NCBI GenBank assembly: GCA_903861145.1
Contig: CAIOTH010000034.1
Span: 44,398 to 108,397 of the forward strand
DNA from: an uncultured Bacteroidota bacterium
Lineage (GTDB): Bacteria; Bacteroidota; Bacteroidia; Chitinophagales; LD1
DNA: 64,000 bases
Direction of reading: 5' to 3'
The position numbers were made by a program, and so were the translations under genes. The notes under the pieces are model-generated. The model did no database searches and was not told the DNA's origin. It was given only the letters and a program-made list of their open reading frames with translations. Shown here in pieces: positions 44,016 through 55,095 of this stretch. Each line of letters begins with the position of its first letter. The first letter of the stretch is position 1.

Positions 44016-47012
44016 TTAATTTTCATCCCCAATCGTCATGTCATTTTTACCTTTGGGTGCAGGTTGTTGAGTCGGGGCACCGGCGGTTTTATCATCCAAC
44101 ATTTTTTGAATAATACGTGCGCGCTCTCTTCGGATGTCATCACGCTTCTGAGCGTCCAGTTGGCTATCATAAAAGCGAATACCATCAATAAAAGTTTGTT
44201 CAACCCGGGCGTATATTGATAAGGGGTTATCGCTCCATACTACAACATCAGCATCTTTACCCGCTTTGATAGAACCCGTGTGACCATCGAGGTGAAGCAT
44301 TTTTGCAGGATTAAGGGTGCATAGTTTCCATGCCTCAATCTCACTCAGCCCACCGTATTTTATACTCTTGGCAGCTTCCTGGTTTAACCGGCGGCCCATC
44401 TCGGCGTCATCCGAGTTTACGGCGGTAATAACCCCCACCTTAGTAAGTATGGCGGCATTATAAGGTATGGCGTCTATTACTTCATATTTGTAAGCCCACC
44501 AATCGGCAAATGTTGAGGCGTAAATGCCGTGGGCCTTCATTTTGTCGGCCACTTTGTAACCTTCAAGGATATGGGTAAACGTGTTTATTTTAAATCCAAA
44601 CGTATCGCTAACATGCATTAGCATATTGATTTCGCTTTGCACATAACTGTGGCAGGTTATGAAACGTTTTCCTCTTAATATTTCAAGTAAAGCATCAAGT
44701 TCAAGATCTTTACGTGGCGGAGTTTTAGATGAAAGCGCTTTGCCATACTCACGCGCTTTTGTAAAGTAGTTATAGTACGTTTGCTCAACACCCATTCTGG
44801 TTTGCGGGTAGCGAACCACGGCCCGGTCTCCCCAGTTTGATTGCTTTACATTTTCTCCCAGCGCGAATTTGATAAAACCATCGGCCCCTTCGATTTTCAT
44901 TTTTTCCGGCGCATATCCCCAGCGCAGTTTTATCAACCCGCTTTGCCCGCCAATTGGGTTGGCTGAACCGTGCAGCAATTGCGAAGCAACCACGCCGCCA
45001 CTTATTTGGCGGTAAATATCAATATCGGTTGCATTAATTACATCGCCAATGCGCACTTCTGCACTACTTGCTTCGCTACCTTCATTAACGCCGTAACTAA
45101 TAGCAATATGCGAGTGTTCATCAACAATGCCACTGGTAACATATTTGTTGTTGGCATCAATTACCTTGCATTCGGCACATGATAAACTTTTACCCACGGC
45201 ACTGATTTTACCATTTCTGATAATCACATCGGTATTGGTGAGATTGCCTTCTTCTTCGTTCGTCCAAACGGTACCATTTTTAATAAGCACGTTTTCAGCT
45301 TTTGGTGTTTCCTCATAACCGTATCCGTTAAAAGGATAAGTTACTTTGCCCAGTTTGCTAAGGTCAACGCTGGTGCTGTCTTTTTTAGCTTTAGTGGTAT
45401 CCGCATCGGGCCCTTTCGTTTGTGCAGCTGTCCAATTTATCCAATCGCCGTTGGATAGCTGCCCTTTGCCTTGCCAGGTTTTTGTATCAAAATCAATGGT
45501 TCCGGTAAGGAAGATTTTATTGAACTCCTTTTTCTTTTCGGGGTTAAAGGCCAGTGTTATGTCGTTACCCTTATAGGTAACTTTCACTTCGGGCTTAATC
45601 GAATCAGTAATAATTACATTGGCTTTAGGTGCCGCTATATCGCCGATAACTTTTAAAGTATAGTTGGTGTTATTACTGAAAGCAAGCTTATAAGTGCCCC
45701 GTATATCTTTTGGTTCAAAGGCCTTTATTTCATAACGTTTGCCCTGTATCCAGTTCTCATTAATATCGCACTTGTCATCAAAAAGCGATTTTGAGGAGAT
45801 GATGAAGTTGGCCAGTTTTCCGGCCTCTAGCGAGCCAACTTTGTCTTCCACTTTCAAAAATTCGGCCGGGTTATAGGTAATCGCCTTTAACGCAATCGTT
45901 GAGTCTAATCCATACTTTACAGCCTTGCGTAAATTGGGTAAAAAATCGTCTTTTTTTTCAAGGTCAGCTGGCGTGAGTGAAAAATCAATTCCTGCTTTTG
46001 CAAGTGCCGCCGCGTTGGTAGGTGCTAGTTCCCAGCTTTTCATTTCCTCTAACGATACCCAAAGTGCCTTGTACGGGTCCTCAACATCATAAGCCTTGGG
46101 GAAGTTAAGGGAGGTGATGATGCGCGCTTTGCTATTCTTTATTTCATCTATGCGCTGATACTCGCTTCCATCACCTTTAATGATGTATTGCACTCCAAAC
46201 TCGCGGCCAATTTTATCGGCTCGCAAAATATTTTGCCAGTCGTGCACTGCATCAAAAATCTGGGGCAACGATTGGCTATTGTTCCAGGCTTCTAAACTCA
46301 GGTTATACTCTCTTTTATCCTTTAGCCCTTTGTACCATTCGGCATCATAATAGGTTTGGCGCAGTAATACAATAACGCCCATTAATGATTCGGGATAATC
46401 TTGTGTACTGGTTCCTTTATTGAATGAGTAATGGGCACTTGCATCGGCCTTTACTACCAGGTTATTTTCTTTATCGTTAGCTAAGGTTACTACTGCACCG
46501 GTGCCGCGAGCAATGCCATCTTTCATGTGCGTAAGCACTGCGCCAAAACCTATTTTTCTTAACTCATCTGCTTTTTTATCATCTGCAATAAAATTCTTGA
46601 TAGCGCTGTAATCGGCGTGCAATGCCTGGTTCCATCCGTAAGCGCCTTTTATGTTGGTCTCCATTTGCGGATTGCCGGTGCCTGGCTGTTTTTTAGGATC
46701 AGGTAAGCCATAGCTGCTGTATATATCAATAAACGAAGGGTAAATAAACTTGCCCTTTAAATCATGTACAATGGCCCCTTTCGGAATAGAAACATTAGCC
46801 CCTGCTTCAACAACTTTTCCGTCTTTAATTAATAGCGTACCATGCTCAATTTTGGTATTGTAGTTTTTGAAGATGGTGGCATTGATAAATGCATGCACCC
46901 CCTCGCGGTAATCATCGGGCCCGTTGCGGTGGAAAGTGGTTTCCTGTCCGAACACCGATAATTGTACCAGGAATAAAAGCGCTATTACAATAGGCCGGAA
47001 AACTTGTGCCAT
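44016..47012 (-). CDS. Double amidohydrolase-domain secreted protein
   Basis: This 998-residue protein has a signal peptide (FRPIVIALLFLVQLSVFGQ) and two tandem amidohydrolase units. The first (about 30-440) ends in VGSLEAGKLANFIIS, but at the motif position has YPSFIDIYSSYG, lacking HxH. A linker of about 120 residues follows. The second unit (about 565-970) has IVDEHSHIA (near 632-634), ITCHSYVQ, THILEGYKV and VNSDDAE, so its metal site is complete. This half is the likely hydrolase, of the imidazolonepropionase/aryldialkylphosphatase-like group. Substrate unknown. The start lies 43 nt from a divergent alpha/beta hydrolase gene. Confidence 0.87.
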   Translation of the reverse strand: MAQVFRPIVIALLFLVQLSVFGQETTFHRNGPDDYREGVHAFINATIFKNYNTKIEHGTLLIKDGKVVEAGANVSIPKGAIVHDLKGKFIYPSFIDIYSSYGLPDPKKQPGTGNPQMETNIKGAYGWNQALHADYSAIKNFIADDKKADELRKIGFGAVLTHMKDGIARGTGAVVTLANDKENNLVVKADASAHYSFNKGTSTQDYPESLMGVIVLLRQTYYDAEWYKGLKDKREYNLSLEAWNNSQSLPQIFDAVHDWQNILRADKIGREFGVQYIIKGDGSEYQRIDEIKNSKARIITSLNFPKAYDVEDPYKALWVSLEEMKSWELAPTNAAALAKAGIDFSLTPADLEKKDDFLPNLRKAVKYGLDSTIALKAITYNPAEFLKVEDKVGSLEAGKLANFIISSKSLFDDKCDINENWIQGKRYEIKAFEPKDIRGTYKLAFSNNTNYTLKVIGDIAAPKANVIITDSIKPEVKVTYKGNDITLAFNPEKKKEFNKIFLTGTIDFDTKTWQGKGQLSNGDWINWTAAQTKGPDADTTKAKKDSTSVDLSKLGKVTYPFNGYGYEETPKAENVLIKNGTVWTNEEEGNLTNTDVIIRNGKISAVGKSLSCAECKVIDANNKYVTSGIVDEHSHIAISYGVNEGSEASSAEVRIGDVINATDIDIYRQISGGVVASQLLHGSANPIGGQSGLIKLRWGYAPEKMKIEGADGFIKFALGENVKQSNWGDRAVVRYPQTRMGVEQTYYNYFTKAREYGKALSSKTPPRKDLELDALLEILRGKRFITCHSYVQSEINMLMHVSDTFGFKINTFTHILEGYKVADKMKAHGIYASTFADWWAYKYEVIDAIPYNAAILTKVGVITAVNSDDAEMGRRLNQEAAKSIKYGGLSEIEAWKLCTLNPAKMLHLDGHTGSIKAGKDADVVVWSDNPLSIYARVEQTFIDGIRFYDSQLDAQKRDDIRRERARIIQKMLDDKTAGAPTQQPAPKGKNDMTIGDEN

Positions 47013-47055
47013 GAAAAATATTTTAGGAAGCGTGAATTTAGAATATTTTTAAAGC

Positions 47056-47859
47056 ATGGAAAGATGTATTGATTTTAAAGGCGCGAATTGTTATTACCAG
47101 GTGCATGGTAAGGGTAAAACTATTATGCTGGTGCATGGCTTTATAGAGGAAGGAAGTATGTGGGATGGGCTCGTCAGCACACTAAAAAAAAGCTATACTG
47201 TTATTGTGCCCGATCTTCCTGGTTTTGGGAAATCGCCTCTTGTTGTAAACGAGTTGTCGATGGATTGGTATTCGGAATGCATACATGAAATAGTGAAAGC
47301 GGAAAAGACTAAAAAGTTAATACTACTAGGCCATTCGATGGGCGGCTATGTTGCCCTAAATTTTGCCGAAAAGTACGGCAGCGTGCTGACAGGATTCGGC
47401 CTTATTAATTCGCATTGTTTTGCTGATACCCCGTTAAAAAAGGAAAACAGATTGCGTGGTATTGAATTTATTAAAGAACACGGCACCAGCGTTTTTATCA
47501 AAGAGCTTTACAACAGCATTTTTCATGAGAGTTTTAAAAAGAAAAACAGGAAGCTGATTGATGCGCTGATTGTGAAGGCGCAAAAATATACCCCCGAAGC
47601 GCTAATGCGTGCCAACGCCGCTATGATGAACCGACAGGATAAAAGTGAAGTGCTGAAAAATACAAAGGTGCCGGTGCTTTTCGTAAATGGTGAAGAGGAT
47701 GAAAGCGCGCCGGTGGTATATACCTTAAAACAAGCTTCTTATCCCCGCAATGCCGACTTTCATTTATTTGGTTCATGCAAACACATGAGCATATTTGAAC
47801 GGAAGCCGGAAACGATTAAAATCATTTCGGCGTTTTGCGCAAGGACTTTAGGGCCATAG
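47056..47859 (+). CDS. Alpha/beta hydrolase
   Basis: The 267-residue protein has the nucleophile elbow GHSMGG with S94, the oxyanion strand LVHGFIEEGSMW, NGEEDES for the acid, and CKHMS for the catalytic His. It hydrolyses esters or related bonds; substrate unknown. No signal peptide is seen. It is transcribed away from the amidohydrolase pair and ends one base before the convergent collagen-like gene. Confidence 0.9.
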   Translation: MERCIDFKGANCYYQVHGKGKTIMLVHGFIEEGSMWDGLVSTLKKSYTVIVPDLPGFGKSPLVVNELSMDWYSECIHEIVKAEKTKKLILLGHSMGGYVALNFAEKYGSVLTGFGLINSHCFADTPLKKENRLRGIEFIKEHGTSVFIKELYNSIFHESFKKKNRKLIDALIVKAQKYTPEALMRANAAMMNRQDKSEVLKNTKVPVLFVNGEEDESAPVVYTLKQASYPRNADFHLFGSCKHMSIFERKPETIKIISAFCARTLGP

Positions 47860-49716
47860 CTATTTGCCGGCGTGATTTAATTTTGTTGTTTTAATAGCCG
47901 GTGCTTTAATCGTGTTGCCTTGTGTGCTTGTCTGTGGGCCTGGTGCTGGCGCAAACCGTTCGGCCGAATAGGGCGATAGTGTTCCATCCGACAAAATTTC
48001 ATCAGCACGATTGCCGGTAACCATATAGGTAAAAGCAACATTAGATTTACCTCCGGCAAGTTCTATTACATCAAAACCGGTAGCCGTTTTGTTGGTTACA
48101 TAAACCCCATTGCAGTCTCCTTCTAATTGTACAATCACACGTAAATCGTGCTTGTCGTTCACTAATATGTTTTTGGCGAAAACCGGGTCGGTAATTACAT
48201 GTGTTTTGCCATTCACCAATACGCCTTTACCAAAATCCTGAAACAGATTTTCAGGTGATTCAGGACAAGACATGGCAACAAGTTTACCGTCCATATCTTT
48301 AACTATTGTATTGACTGTCCCGTTACCAATTATTTTTTGAAGCGTTCCGCCTGTTCCGCGTGCTGCTACATAAGACCATGCAATGGGTGTGGTGTTTGCA
48401 GGGCTTGTCTGCACTTCAAAATAACCACCGGCAGCACCGTTTGCTCCAAGTGCTGTGGCATTACTTATTGTGCCATTTGTATTTACAGCTGTTGTAGCAA
48501 GGCCAACAACACCATACTGAATACCTAAGCCCACAACCCCTGAACCAGCGCTGAGAACCTCGTATGAAGTTAAACCGTTTCCGGTAGCAACAACACCGGT
48601 GCCATTTGCCACCGCGGAAGCGTCAGCAAACAAAGCAATTCTATCGCAGGTAAAAGATCCTCCCGCGCCTCCTGTTGGGATAATAAGGCCAATATTATTG
48701 CCTGAGCCAACTACCCCGCTTGAGTTTGCACTATTACCTTGTCCGGCCACACCAATTGCAAAAGTATTAGCTGCGTTTACTCCATTGGTAATACCGGCAA
48801 CACCATACGACGCATCGACGTTGGCAACAACAAGATTGCCAGAATTTATACCCAATACACCGGTAGCGTTGGCGGTATTTGCATTGCCAAAAACGCCGGC
48901 ACCCGCACCCGTGCTATTGACACCAACCACTCCCGCATTATTATCACCCGCACTGTATCCCGATATTGCATTAGTTCCGGCCCCGGCGGTAATGGTCCCC
49001 GCATAAGTTCCGGAGTAAACCGAAAACACATCTGTGGCAAGTGGGGTTATATTGTTAACAATAACCTGCCCATTGCTCTTTATGCGCGACCGCTCAGCGC
49101 TATTGGTTTTCATAACCCAATCAATGTTATCTGTTGTTCCAATAAAATTAGCTGGTGCAACAGTGCCTGCGTTACCGGTGGTTAACCATGCGCCTGCGGT
49201 AGTTGTGAGTGTTTGAGGGGCAGTAGTGGTTAAATTAAGCGTTCCGTTAGGATTAAGGGTTAAAGCCGAAATGGTCCAATTGGGCCCTGTAGGCCCTGTA
49301 ACTCCGGTAGCACCCGCAACCCCTGCAATGCCCGTTGGGCCTGTATCTCCGGTTGGCCCTGCTAATCCGGCAACACCGGTTGATCCGGTGGCGCCATCAT
49401 TACCTGATGGTCCGGTAGCACCCGTTCCACCTGAACCACCTTGTTGGCAAAGTGATTGCCACCCCGAAACCGAGCTGTAATAGTAAACGCAGTTCACTGT
49501 TATATCATAAACCATCAATCCGTTTGCAGGCGCGGCAATGGCTATTCTTTGTGCACTCGTTACTCGCGGAATCAATAGTCCCCTCTGCGTATCAGTTAAG
49601 TCCAAAATGGCACTTGCGGCTGGCGCAGCAGTGCCAATGCCTACATTGTTTTGCGCCAAAATGGTTGAAAGGCCTCCGAAAAAGAAAGACAAAAAGAGTA
49701 TGTAGGATTTTCTCAT
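47860..49716 (-). CDS. Collagen-like secreted protein with long Gly/Ala/Val-rich tail
   Basis: ATG at 49716 gives [22 protein letters not shown], a signal peptide; the frame extends 75 nt further upstream. The 618-residue protein has an N-terminal domain ([18 protein letters not shown] ... [15 protein letters not shown]), a common head of Bacteroidota tail-fibre-like proteins. About 17 Gly-X-Y triplets ([13 protein letters not shown]) follow, then a 280-residue region rich in VVG, GVVG and GNN that may form a beta-helix. The C-terminal region reads [17 protein letters not shown]. It is a likely trimeric surface fibre; no T9SS domain is seen. Confidence 0.8.
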   Translation of the reverse strand: MRKSYILFLSFFFGGLSTILAQNNVGIGTAAPAASAILDLTDTQRGLLIPRVTSAQRIAIAAPANGLMVYDITVNCVYYYSSVSGWQSLCQQGGSGGTGATGPSGNDGATGSTGVAGLAGPTGDTGPTGIAGVAGATGVTGPTGPNWTISALTLNPNGTLNLTTTAPQTLTTTAGAWLTTGNAGTVAPANFIGTTDNIDWVMKTNSAERSRIKSNGQVIVNNITPLATDVFSVYSGTYAGTITAGAGTNAISGYSAGDNNAGVVGVNSTGAGAGVFGNANTANATGVLGINSGNLVVANVDASYGVAGITNGVNAANTFAIGVAGQGNSANSSGVVGSGNNIGLIIPTGGAGGSFTCDRIALFADASAVANGTGVVATGNGLTSYEVLSAGSGVVGLGIQYGVVGLATTAVNTNGTISNATALGANGAAGGYFEVQTSPANTTPIAWSYVAARGTGGTLQKIIGNGTVNTIVKDMDGKLVAMSCPESPENLFQDFGKGVLVNGKTHVITDPVFAKNILVNDKHDLRVIVQLEGDCNGVYVTNKTATGFDVIELAGGKSNVAFTYMVTGNRADEILSDGTLSPYSAERFAPAPGPQTSTQGNTIKAPAIKTTKLNHAGK

Positions 49717-49966
49717 GTAACTTATATGTTTTAAAACAGTTTGCTTTGGAAAGATAGCGGCACCTCGCAACCATTTCACATTTCTAATCATCTCCGTTTA
49801 TATTAAGAAGGTGGGATATGGAATTGGGTTGCACTTCAAATTGCCATCGCCTATACTTCTTGATTTCTGATTTTAACAAATATAGCATCTGTTATAGCGT
49901 TAAAAGCCTTTGTAGCAATAATTTGACTAATAGGTTTATCTTCGCTGTCCTTTTTGCAATGCAGTC

Positions 49967-52900
49967 ATGAAAAAAGTATTACTTCTTGCGGTGTTCTTTC
50001 TAAGCCTGTATGCAGCAAATGCCTCGCATATTGTTGGTGCCGAGTTGTATTATAACTGCACGGGTAATAACAACTACCACATCACCTTAAAGCTTTACCG
50101 CGATTGCAATTGCGTTAATTGTGCCCAATACGGAGACCCGGAATACGTAACCATATTCGATGGCTCCGGAGGTATTTATACCCAGGTAGCCATGCCATTG
50201 CCCCCTGTAACTCAACTTCAGCCTACATTTACAAATCCCTGTTTGCAGGAGCCTAACGTATGTATTGAGGAAGCCGATTATACCGGCGACATTATGTTGC
50301 CACCGGCAGTTGGGGGATACACAATTGTTTATCAAAGATGCTGCCGTAATAATGGTGTTATGAACCTTGTAGCTAACCAGGGAGCAACCTATACCGCAGA
50401 GGTACCAGGTAGTGCATTGGCAACTTGTAATAATTCGGCCCGGTTCAATAGTCTGCCACCTATGTTTATATGCTTAAATGCGCCCTTAAACATAGATTAT
50501 TCGGCAAATGACCCTGATGGCGACTCATTAGTTTACAGCCTTTGTGATCCATATTCCGGCGCCGATGGAAATTGCCCCGACCCATCACCAAATGGCGGCC
50601 AAAATGGATGCGCTACCGCGCCACCGTCCCCACCATATACTGCGGCTTTATTTAATGCGCCATATACTGCGGCTAACTTTACCAATAGCACGGCAACCGT
50701 TAGCGACCTAACTATTGATCCCCAAACAGGGCTATTGACCGGCACCCCCAATACAGCCGGGCTATTTGATATTACTGTCTGTGTAAGCGAGTACCGCAAC
50801 GGCCATCTGCTTAATACTCTTAGGCGCGATTTTCAATTTACAGTTACCCAATGTAATATACCTATTGCCGCCGTGCCCGATGTTGCCATCAACCATGGAA
50901 TTGGGGTTTATACCATAGATTGCAAAAGCCTAACGGTTAACTTTACAAATACCAGCTATAACCCAGGCACTACCCCGCTAGCGTACTTTTGGGATTTTGG
51001 CGTGCCCGGTTCAACTACTGACACCTCAAGCCTCTCGGCGCCTACCTTTACCTATCCTGATACCGGCAGCTATCTCGTGCATTTGGTTGCAAGCAACACC
51101 GGGCAAAACGGACAGTTATGCTCAGATACTACAACGGCTTATGTTTATGTGTATCCTACGTTTAATGCGGCGTTTACTGTCCCTGCTGCAATCTGTGGAG
51201 ACTCCGCAGTTAAGTTTTTAGATCAAACCGTTTCAACATCAGGGCTAACTAATGTATGGACCTGGAGTTTTGGCGATGGCGCAGGTTCTAATCAGCCAAA
51301 TCCATCTCATATTTACGCAACGCCAGGTACATATACCGCGCGACTAGTTGATCAAAACGTGTTAGGATGTAAAGACACCAGTACGCACATTATTACAGTG
51401 TACCCTATGCCAGTGGCTGTGTTTGCAGATACCAACTTTTGCTTTTCTCAACCGGTAGCCTTTACTAATAATTCAACCGGTAGCATCGCAGCCTATAATT
51501 GGAATTTTGGTGATGGCGCCAACTCAACCAGCACCCAGACTGCACCAACTTATACCTACAGCGCACCGGGAAATTATACTGCAACGTTAATAGTTAGTTC
51601 CTCTCATGGTTGTAAAGATACCGCAACGGGAAATATTGTTATTCATCCACTACCGGTGGTTACTACATCCGGAGATGTAACTATTTGCCCTTTTGCCTCA
51701 ACGCAGCTTATCGCAACAGGTGGCGGAACCTACTTGTGGGCTCCCGCTACCGGTCTTAGCGATTCAAGTAGCGCAACCCCAATAGCCGCTCCGCCTCCCC
51801 CAAACTCGCAAGTGTATACTGTAACAGTTACCTCCCAGTTTTTATGTACCAGCCAAGGCAGTTTAAGGGTTTCATTTTTTCCGGTGCCACATGCCTATGC
51901 CGGTTTAGATACTTCAGTATGTTTAAACCCTGTAAGCTTTCATGATAGTGTGCAATTAAATCCAACCGGTGGAGTTAGTTACCAGTGGAGCCCTGCTACC
52001 GGGCTGTCAAATCCTAATATTGCCAACCCGTTGGCAAAGCCTTCAAGCAACACAACCTATACAGTTACTTCTACAGATGCAAATGGTTGTACTGCCACCG
52101 ACTCTGTAACTGTATATGTGCTCGACCCTGCCCTAAACTTAATTGTTCAGGATACAGTTGTTATTTGCCAGTTTGATACGGCATTTCCTACAATTATTAA
52201 CCAGGGGGCATCGGGGTATGGTTGGAGCCCAACCCTGTTTATGACAAACCCAACATCCTTTAATACCGGGTTTTATCCTCCCACTACTTCAACATATGTT
52301 CTAACCGTTACAAACTACTGTTACTTAAAGAGCGACTCAATCGTGATTTATGTCGACTCTATACCGCAGCTAGGCCTTCCGGCTGTTGACTCCATTTGTA
52401 TTGGCAATTCATATCAATTCAATGCGCAAAATGCAGTAGTTTATCAGTGGAATCCTAACCCAACATTAAGTAGCACTACGATTGCAAACCCCGTTGCCAC
52501 ACCAACCGTGTCAACAAAATATATCGTTACCGGTATCAACCAAAACGGTTGTGTAAACAAAGACTCAACTCTTATTTTGGTTTACGAACCATCTCCTATC
52601 AGGATATATCCACAGGATACTCCGTTTATTTGCCAGGGAACTTCAGCTCCTCTTAGAGCTGTTGGGGCCTATACATATGTTTGGAGTCCCGCTGCGTCAC
52701 TCAATTCTCCTAACATTGCAAATCCATTGGCAACTCCTTTAGATACCACACAATATAACGTGGTGGCCACCAATATTCACGGATGTAAGTCTTACGATTC
52801 TTTGGTTATTAAAGTACAAAAACCAGTGGTGGCTTCTGCACCTACACCTTTTGTTGCTTGCGAAGGCATACCGGTTCAGTTACATGCTTCAGGGGGTCCG

Positions 52901-53560
52901 TTTTTCTCGTGGTCACCAACCGGTAGTTTAAATGATACCGTTACCAACGACCCTTTTGCTTTGCCCGATTCCACTACCTTCTACATAGTAAAGGTCTTCA
53001 ACGATTGCTTTAGCGATACGGCTGGTGTGGAGGTTGATATTCACCCGCTGCCGATAGTTGATGCTGGGCCCGATACAACTATTTGGCGCGATACGCATGC
53101 TGAGTTGCATGGCACAACTAACGCCCCCACATACTTCTGGGACGCATCAACCTGGCTCGAAAACGCATCGATGCTCAACACCTCGGCCTCGCCACCATTT
53201 ACAACAGCCTATTACTTGTTCGGTATTGATCAATATGGTTGTCAGAACAAAGACTCGGTGCTGATTACTGTAGTGCCACATACTGAACTACTAATACCAA
53301 CAGGCTTCTCACCCAATGGTGATGGAGTTAACGATGAGTTTAAAGTGGTGCGTTCTCTTAACATTGATAAGCTGATTGAGTTTGCTGTTTTTGACCGCTG
53401 GGGCGAAAAGATATTCTCTACAGATAATATTGATGAAGGATGGGATGGCACTCACCAGGGGAGGCCTTCACCACTAGGCGTGTATGTATGGATGGTTATG
53501 GCCGAAACAAAAGATGGCCAGCAAATAACTAAAAAGGGCAACGTAACGTTGTTAAGATAA
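49967..53560 (+). CDS. T9SS type B surface protein with PKD and Ig-like repeats
   Basis: The 1197-residue protein has a signal peptide (LLLAVFFLSLYAANA). An N-terminal domain (SHIVGAELYYNC ... TLKLYRDCNC) follows, of a kind common in Bacteroidota gliding-type proteins. Three PKD-like repeats (DFG or FGDG, near residues 310-560) come next. Seven Ig-like repeats of the form W-x-P-x4-L-x-NPNIANP-x-A-x-P run to about residue 1100. The CHU_C domain (LLIPTGFSPNGDGVNDEF, AVFDRWGEKIF) closes it. It is secreted and anchored by T9SS. Adhesive or carbohydrate-binding roles are inferred only from architecture. Confidence 0.9.
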   Translation: MKKVLLLAVFFLSLYAANASHIVGAELYYNCTGNNNYHITLKLYRDCNCVNCAQYGDPEYVTIFDGSGGIYTQVAMPLPPVTQLQPTFTNPCLQEPNVCIEEADYTGDIMLPPAVGGYTIVYQRCCRNNGVMNLVANQGATYTAEVPGSALATCNNSARFNSLPPMFICLNAPLNIDYSANDPDGDSLVYSLCDPYSGADGNCPDPSPNGGQNGCATAPPSPPYTAALFNAPYTAANFTNSTATVSDLTIDPQTGLLTGTPNTAGLFDITVCVSEYRNGHLLNTLRRDFQFTVTQCNIPIAAVPDVAINHGIGVYTIDCKSLTVNFTNTSYNPGTTPLAYFWDFGVPGSTTDTSSLSAPTFTYPDTGSYLVHLVASNTGQNGQLCSDTTTAYVYVYPTFNAAFTVPAAICGDSAVKFLDQTVSTSGLTNVWTWSFGDGAGSNQPNPSHIYATPGTYTARLVDQNVLGCKDTSTHIITVYPMPVAVFADTNFCFSQPVAFTNNSTGSIAAYNWNFGDGANSTSTQTAPTYTYSAPGNYTATLIVSSSHGCKDTATGNIVIHPLPVVTTSGDVTICPFASTQLIATGGGTYLWAPATGLSDSSSATPIAAPPPPNSQVYTVTVTSQFLCTSQGSLRVSFFPVPHAYAGLDTSVCLNPVSFHDSVQLNPTGGVSYQWSPATGLSNPNIANPLAKPSSNTTYTVTSTDANGCTATDSVTVYVLDPALNLIVQDTVVICQFDTAFPTIINQGASGYGWSPTLFMTNPTSFNTGFYPPTTSTYVLTVTNYCYLKSDSIVIYVDSIPQLGLPAVDSICIGNSYQFNAQNAVVYQWNPNPTLSSTTIANPVATPTVSTKYIVTGINQNGCVNKDSTLILVYEPSPIRIYPQDTPFICQGTSAPLRAVGAYTYVWSPAASLNSPNIANPLATPLDTTQYNVVATNIHGCKSYDSLVIKVQKPVVASAPTPFVACEGIPVQLHASGGPFFSWSPTGSLNDTVTNDPFALPDSTTFYIVKVFNDCFSDTAGVEVDIHPLPIVDAGPDTTIWRDTHAELHGTTNAPTYFWDASTWLENASMLNTSASPPFTTAYYLFGIDQYGCQNKDSVLITVVPHTELLIPTGFSPNGDGVNDEFKVVRSLNIDKLIEFAVFDRWGEKIFSTDNIDEGWDGTHQGRPSPLGVYVWMVMAETKDGQQITKKGNVTLLR

Positions 53561-53652
53561 TCATGGTATAGCTAAATCCCAACCTGTTAACTACCGCAAA
53601 TTACTAACTCTCCCATTTTGTTTTTTCATACCTTATTGTAGTTTAGCGCAAA

Positions 53653-54000
53653 ATGTATTTTATGCAAAAGCTATCTGTTGTAATAGTTTTGTTATTGCTG
53701 GTTATTGCCTCGTGTACAAAAAAAGCCGTGCCAACCGCCGCCACATCCCCAAAGGAAACACCATCTCCTAAAGTGGCTTCCTTAGATGGCGGACCATTGT
53801 ATGCCCAAAACTGTTCGCGTTGCCATGGTGCCAGTGGAGTTGAAGGACGTGCTCCAAATCTTAAATTGAACGACTTCACGAAAAGGGAAATTATAGATCA
53901 GATATCAAAAGGGAGTGGCCGTATGCCCGCTTTTGCAACCAAGCTATCCGCTAACGAGATTGGCGCCGTGGCGGAATTTGTAATACATTTAAAAAAATAA
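53653..54000 (+). CDS. Small cytochrome c, probable lipoprotein
   Basis: The 115-residue frame (or 112 from the ATG at 53662) has a lipobox-like LLVIASC, then a Pro/Ser-rich linker and a c-type heme domain. CSRCH at residues 54-58 binds heme, with M91 (GRMPAF) as the likely distal ligand. It is an electron carrier anchored on the periplasmic side. Its stop TAA directly abuts the ATG of anmK (54001). TAGTTTAG upstream is a near-consensus -7 element. Confidence 0.88.
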   Translation: MYFMQKLSVVIVLLLLVIASCTKKAVPTAATSPKETPSPKVASLDGGPLYAQNCSRCHGASGVEGRAPNLKLNDFTKREIIDQISKGSGRMPAFATKLSANEIGAVAEFVIHLKK

Positions 54001-55095
54001 ATGGAACAGTACAAAGCCATAGGATTGATGAGCGGTAGCTCGTTAGATGGTTTGGATATAGCCTATTGCGAGTTCACTTATGAAGACTCAGAGTGGACTT
54101 TTAAAGTGCTCAATACCGGGGTAGTTGTTTACCCCGACGAATGGGTGCAGGAAATAAAGCGGCTGCCCGTATCCTCTGCAAAAACACTTTGGCAAAGCCA
54201 CACAGCGCTGGGTCATTATTTCGCCGAACAGGTAAACGCTTTCATTAATCAGCACAACCTTAAAGCTAAAGTTGATCTTGTAGCCTCTCATGGCCATACC
54301 ATTTTTCATTTCCCCGAAAAGAAGATGACCACTCAAATTGGCGATGGGTCTGCCATAGCCGCAATTACAGACCTACCGGTCATTTGCGATTTCCGCTCCG
54401 GCGATATTGCCAATGGTGGGCAGGGCACACCAATAGTTCCGATCGGAGACCGGTTGTTGTTTAGCGATTATCGTTTTTGTTTAAACATAGGCGGCATCGC
54501 TAATATAAGTTGCAAAACAAACAGCACCGGTGGCATAATTGCCTTCGATGTTTGTGCCGCCAACCAGGTATTAAATTCCCTGGCAAACCGCCTTGGATTC
54601 GAGTACGACGACCACGGTCAGCTTGCCATGCAAGGCAAAACTGATGCGGCACTGCTGCAAAGGCTTAGCGAGCTGGATTACTACAAGCTCACGTATCCAA
54701 AATCTCTCGATAACGGCCATAGCCGTGAAGTGATTTTGCCGCTGATTGAAGAGTTTGATATCTCCATAAACGATAAGCTTAGAACATATACCCAACACAT
54801 AGCAGCGCAGCTGTCAAATCACATCAAGGCCATTGCAGTTAAAGAGAAACTTGATTTAACCGCAAGTAGAATGCTGGTAACCGGTGGCGGTGTATTTAAC
54901 AGCCTCTTAATCGATATGATAAAAGCGGTATTGCCGTTTGATGTAACCGTCCCCGCCGAAGAACTCGTTAAGTTTAAAGAAGCCATAGTAATAGCACTAA
55001 TGGGCGTGTTACGCATGCGCAACGAGGTTAACGTGCTTAAAAGCGTAACCGGTGCTAAAAAAGACTCAGTAGCCGGTGCGGTCTATCGCCCTTAG
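54001..55095 (+). CDS. anmK: Anhydro-N-acetylmuramic acid kinase
   Basis: The 364-residue enzyme begins MEQYKAIGLMSGSSLDGLDIA, the ATP-binding signature of AnmK. SHGHTIFHFPE, GGQGTPIVPIGDRLLF and NIGGIANIS are also typical. It phosphorylates and opens 1,6-anhydroMurNAc to MurNAc-6-phosphate, feeding recycled peptidoglycan back to metabolism. It starts on the base after the stop of the cytochrome c gene. Length is usual. The NagZ-like fusion at 60317 is a likely functional companion. Confidence 0.95.
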   Translation: MEQYKAIGLMSGSSLDGLDIAYCEFTYEDSEWTFKVLNTGVVVYPDEWVQEIKRLPVSSAKTLWQSHTALGHYFAEQVNAFINQHNLKAKVDLVASHGHTIFHFPEKKMTTQIGDGSAIAAITDLPVICDFRSGDIANGGQGTPIVPIGDRLLFSDYRFCLNIGGIANISCKTNSTGGIIAFDVCAANQVLNSLANRLGFEYDDHGQLAMQGKTDAALLQRLSELDYYKLTYPKSLDNGHSREVILPLIEEFDISINDKLRTYTQHIAAQLSNHIKAIAVKEKLDLTASRMLVTGGGVFNSLLIDMIKAVLPFDVTVPAEELVKFKEAIVIALMGVLRMRNEVNVLKSVTGAKKDSVAGAVYRP

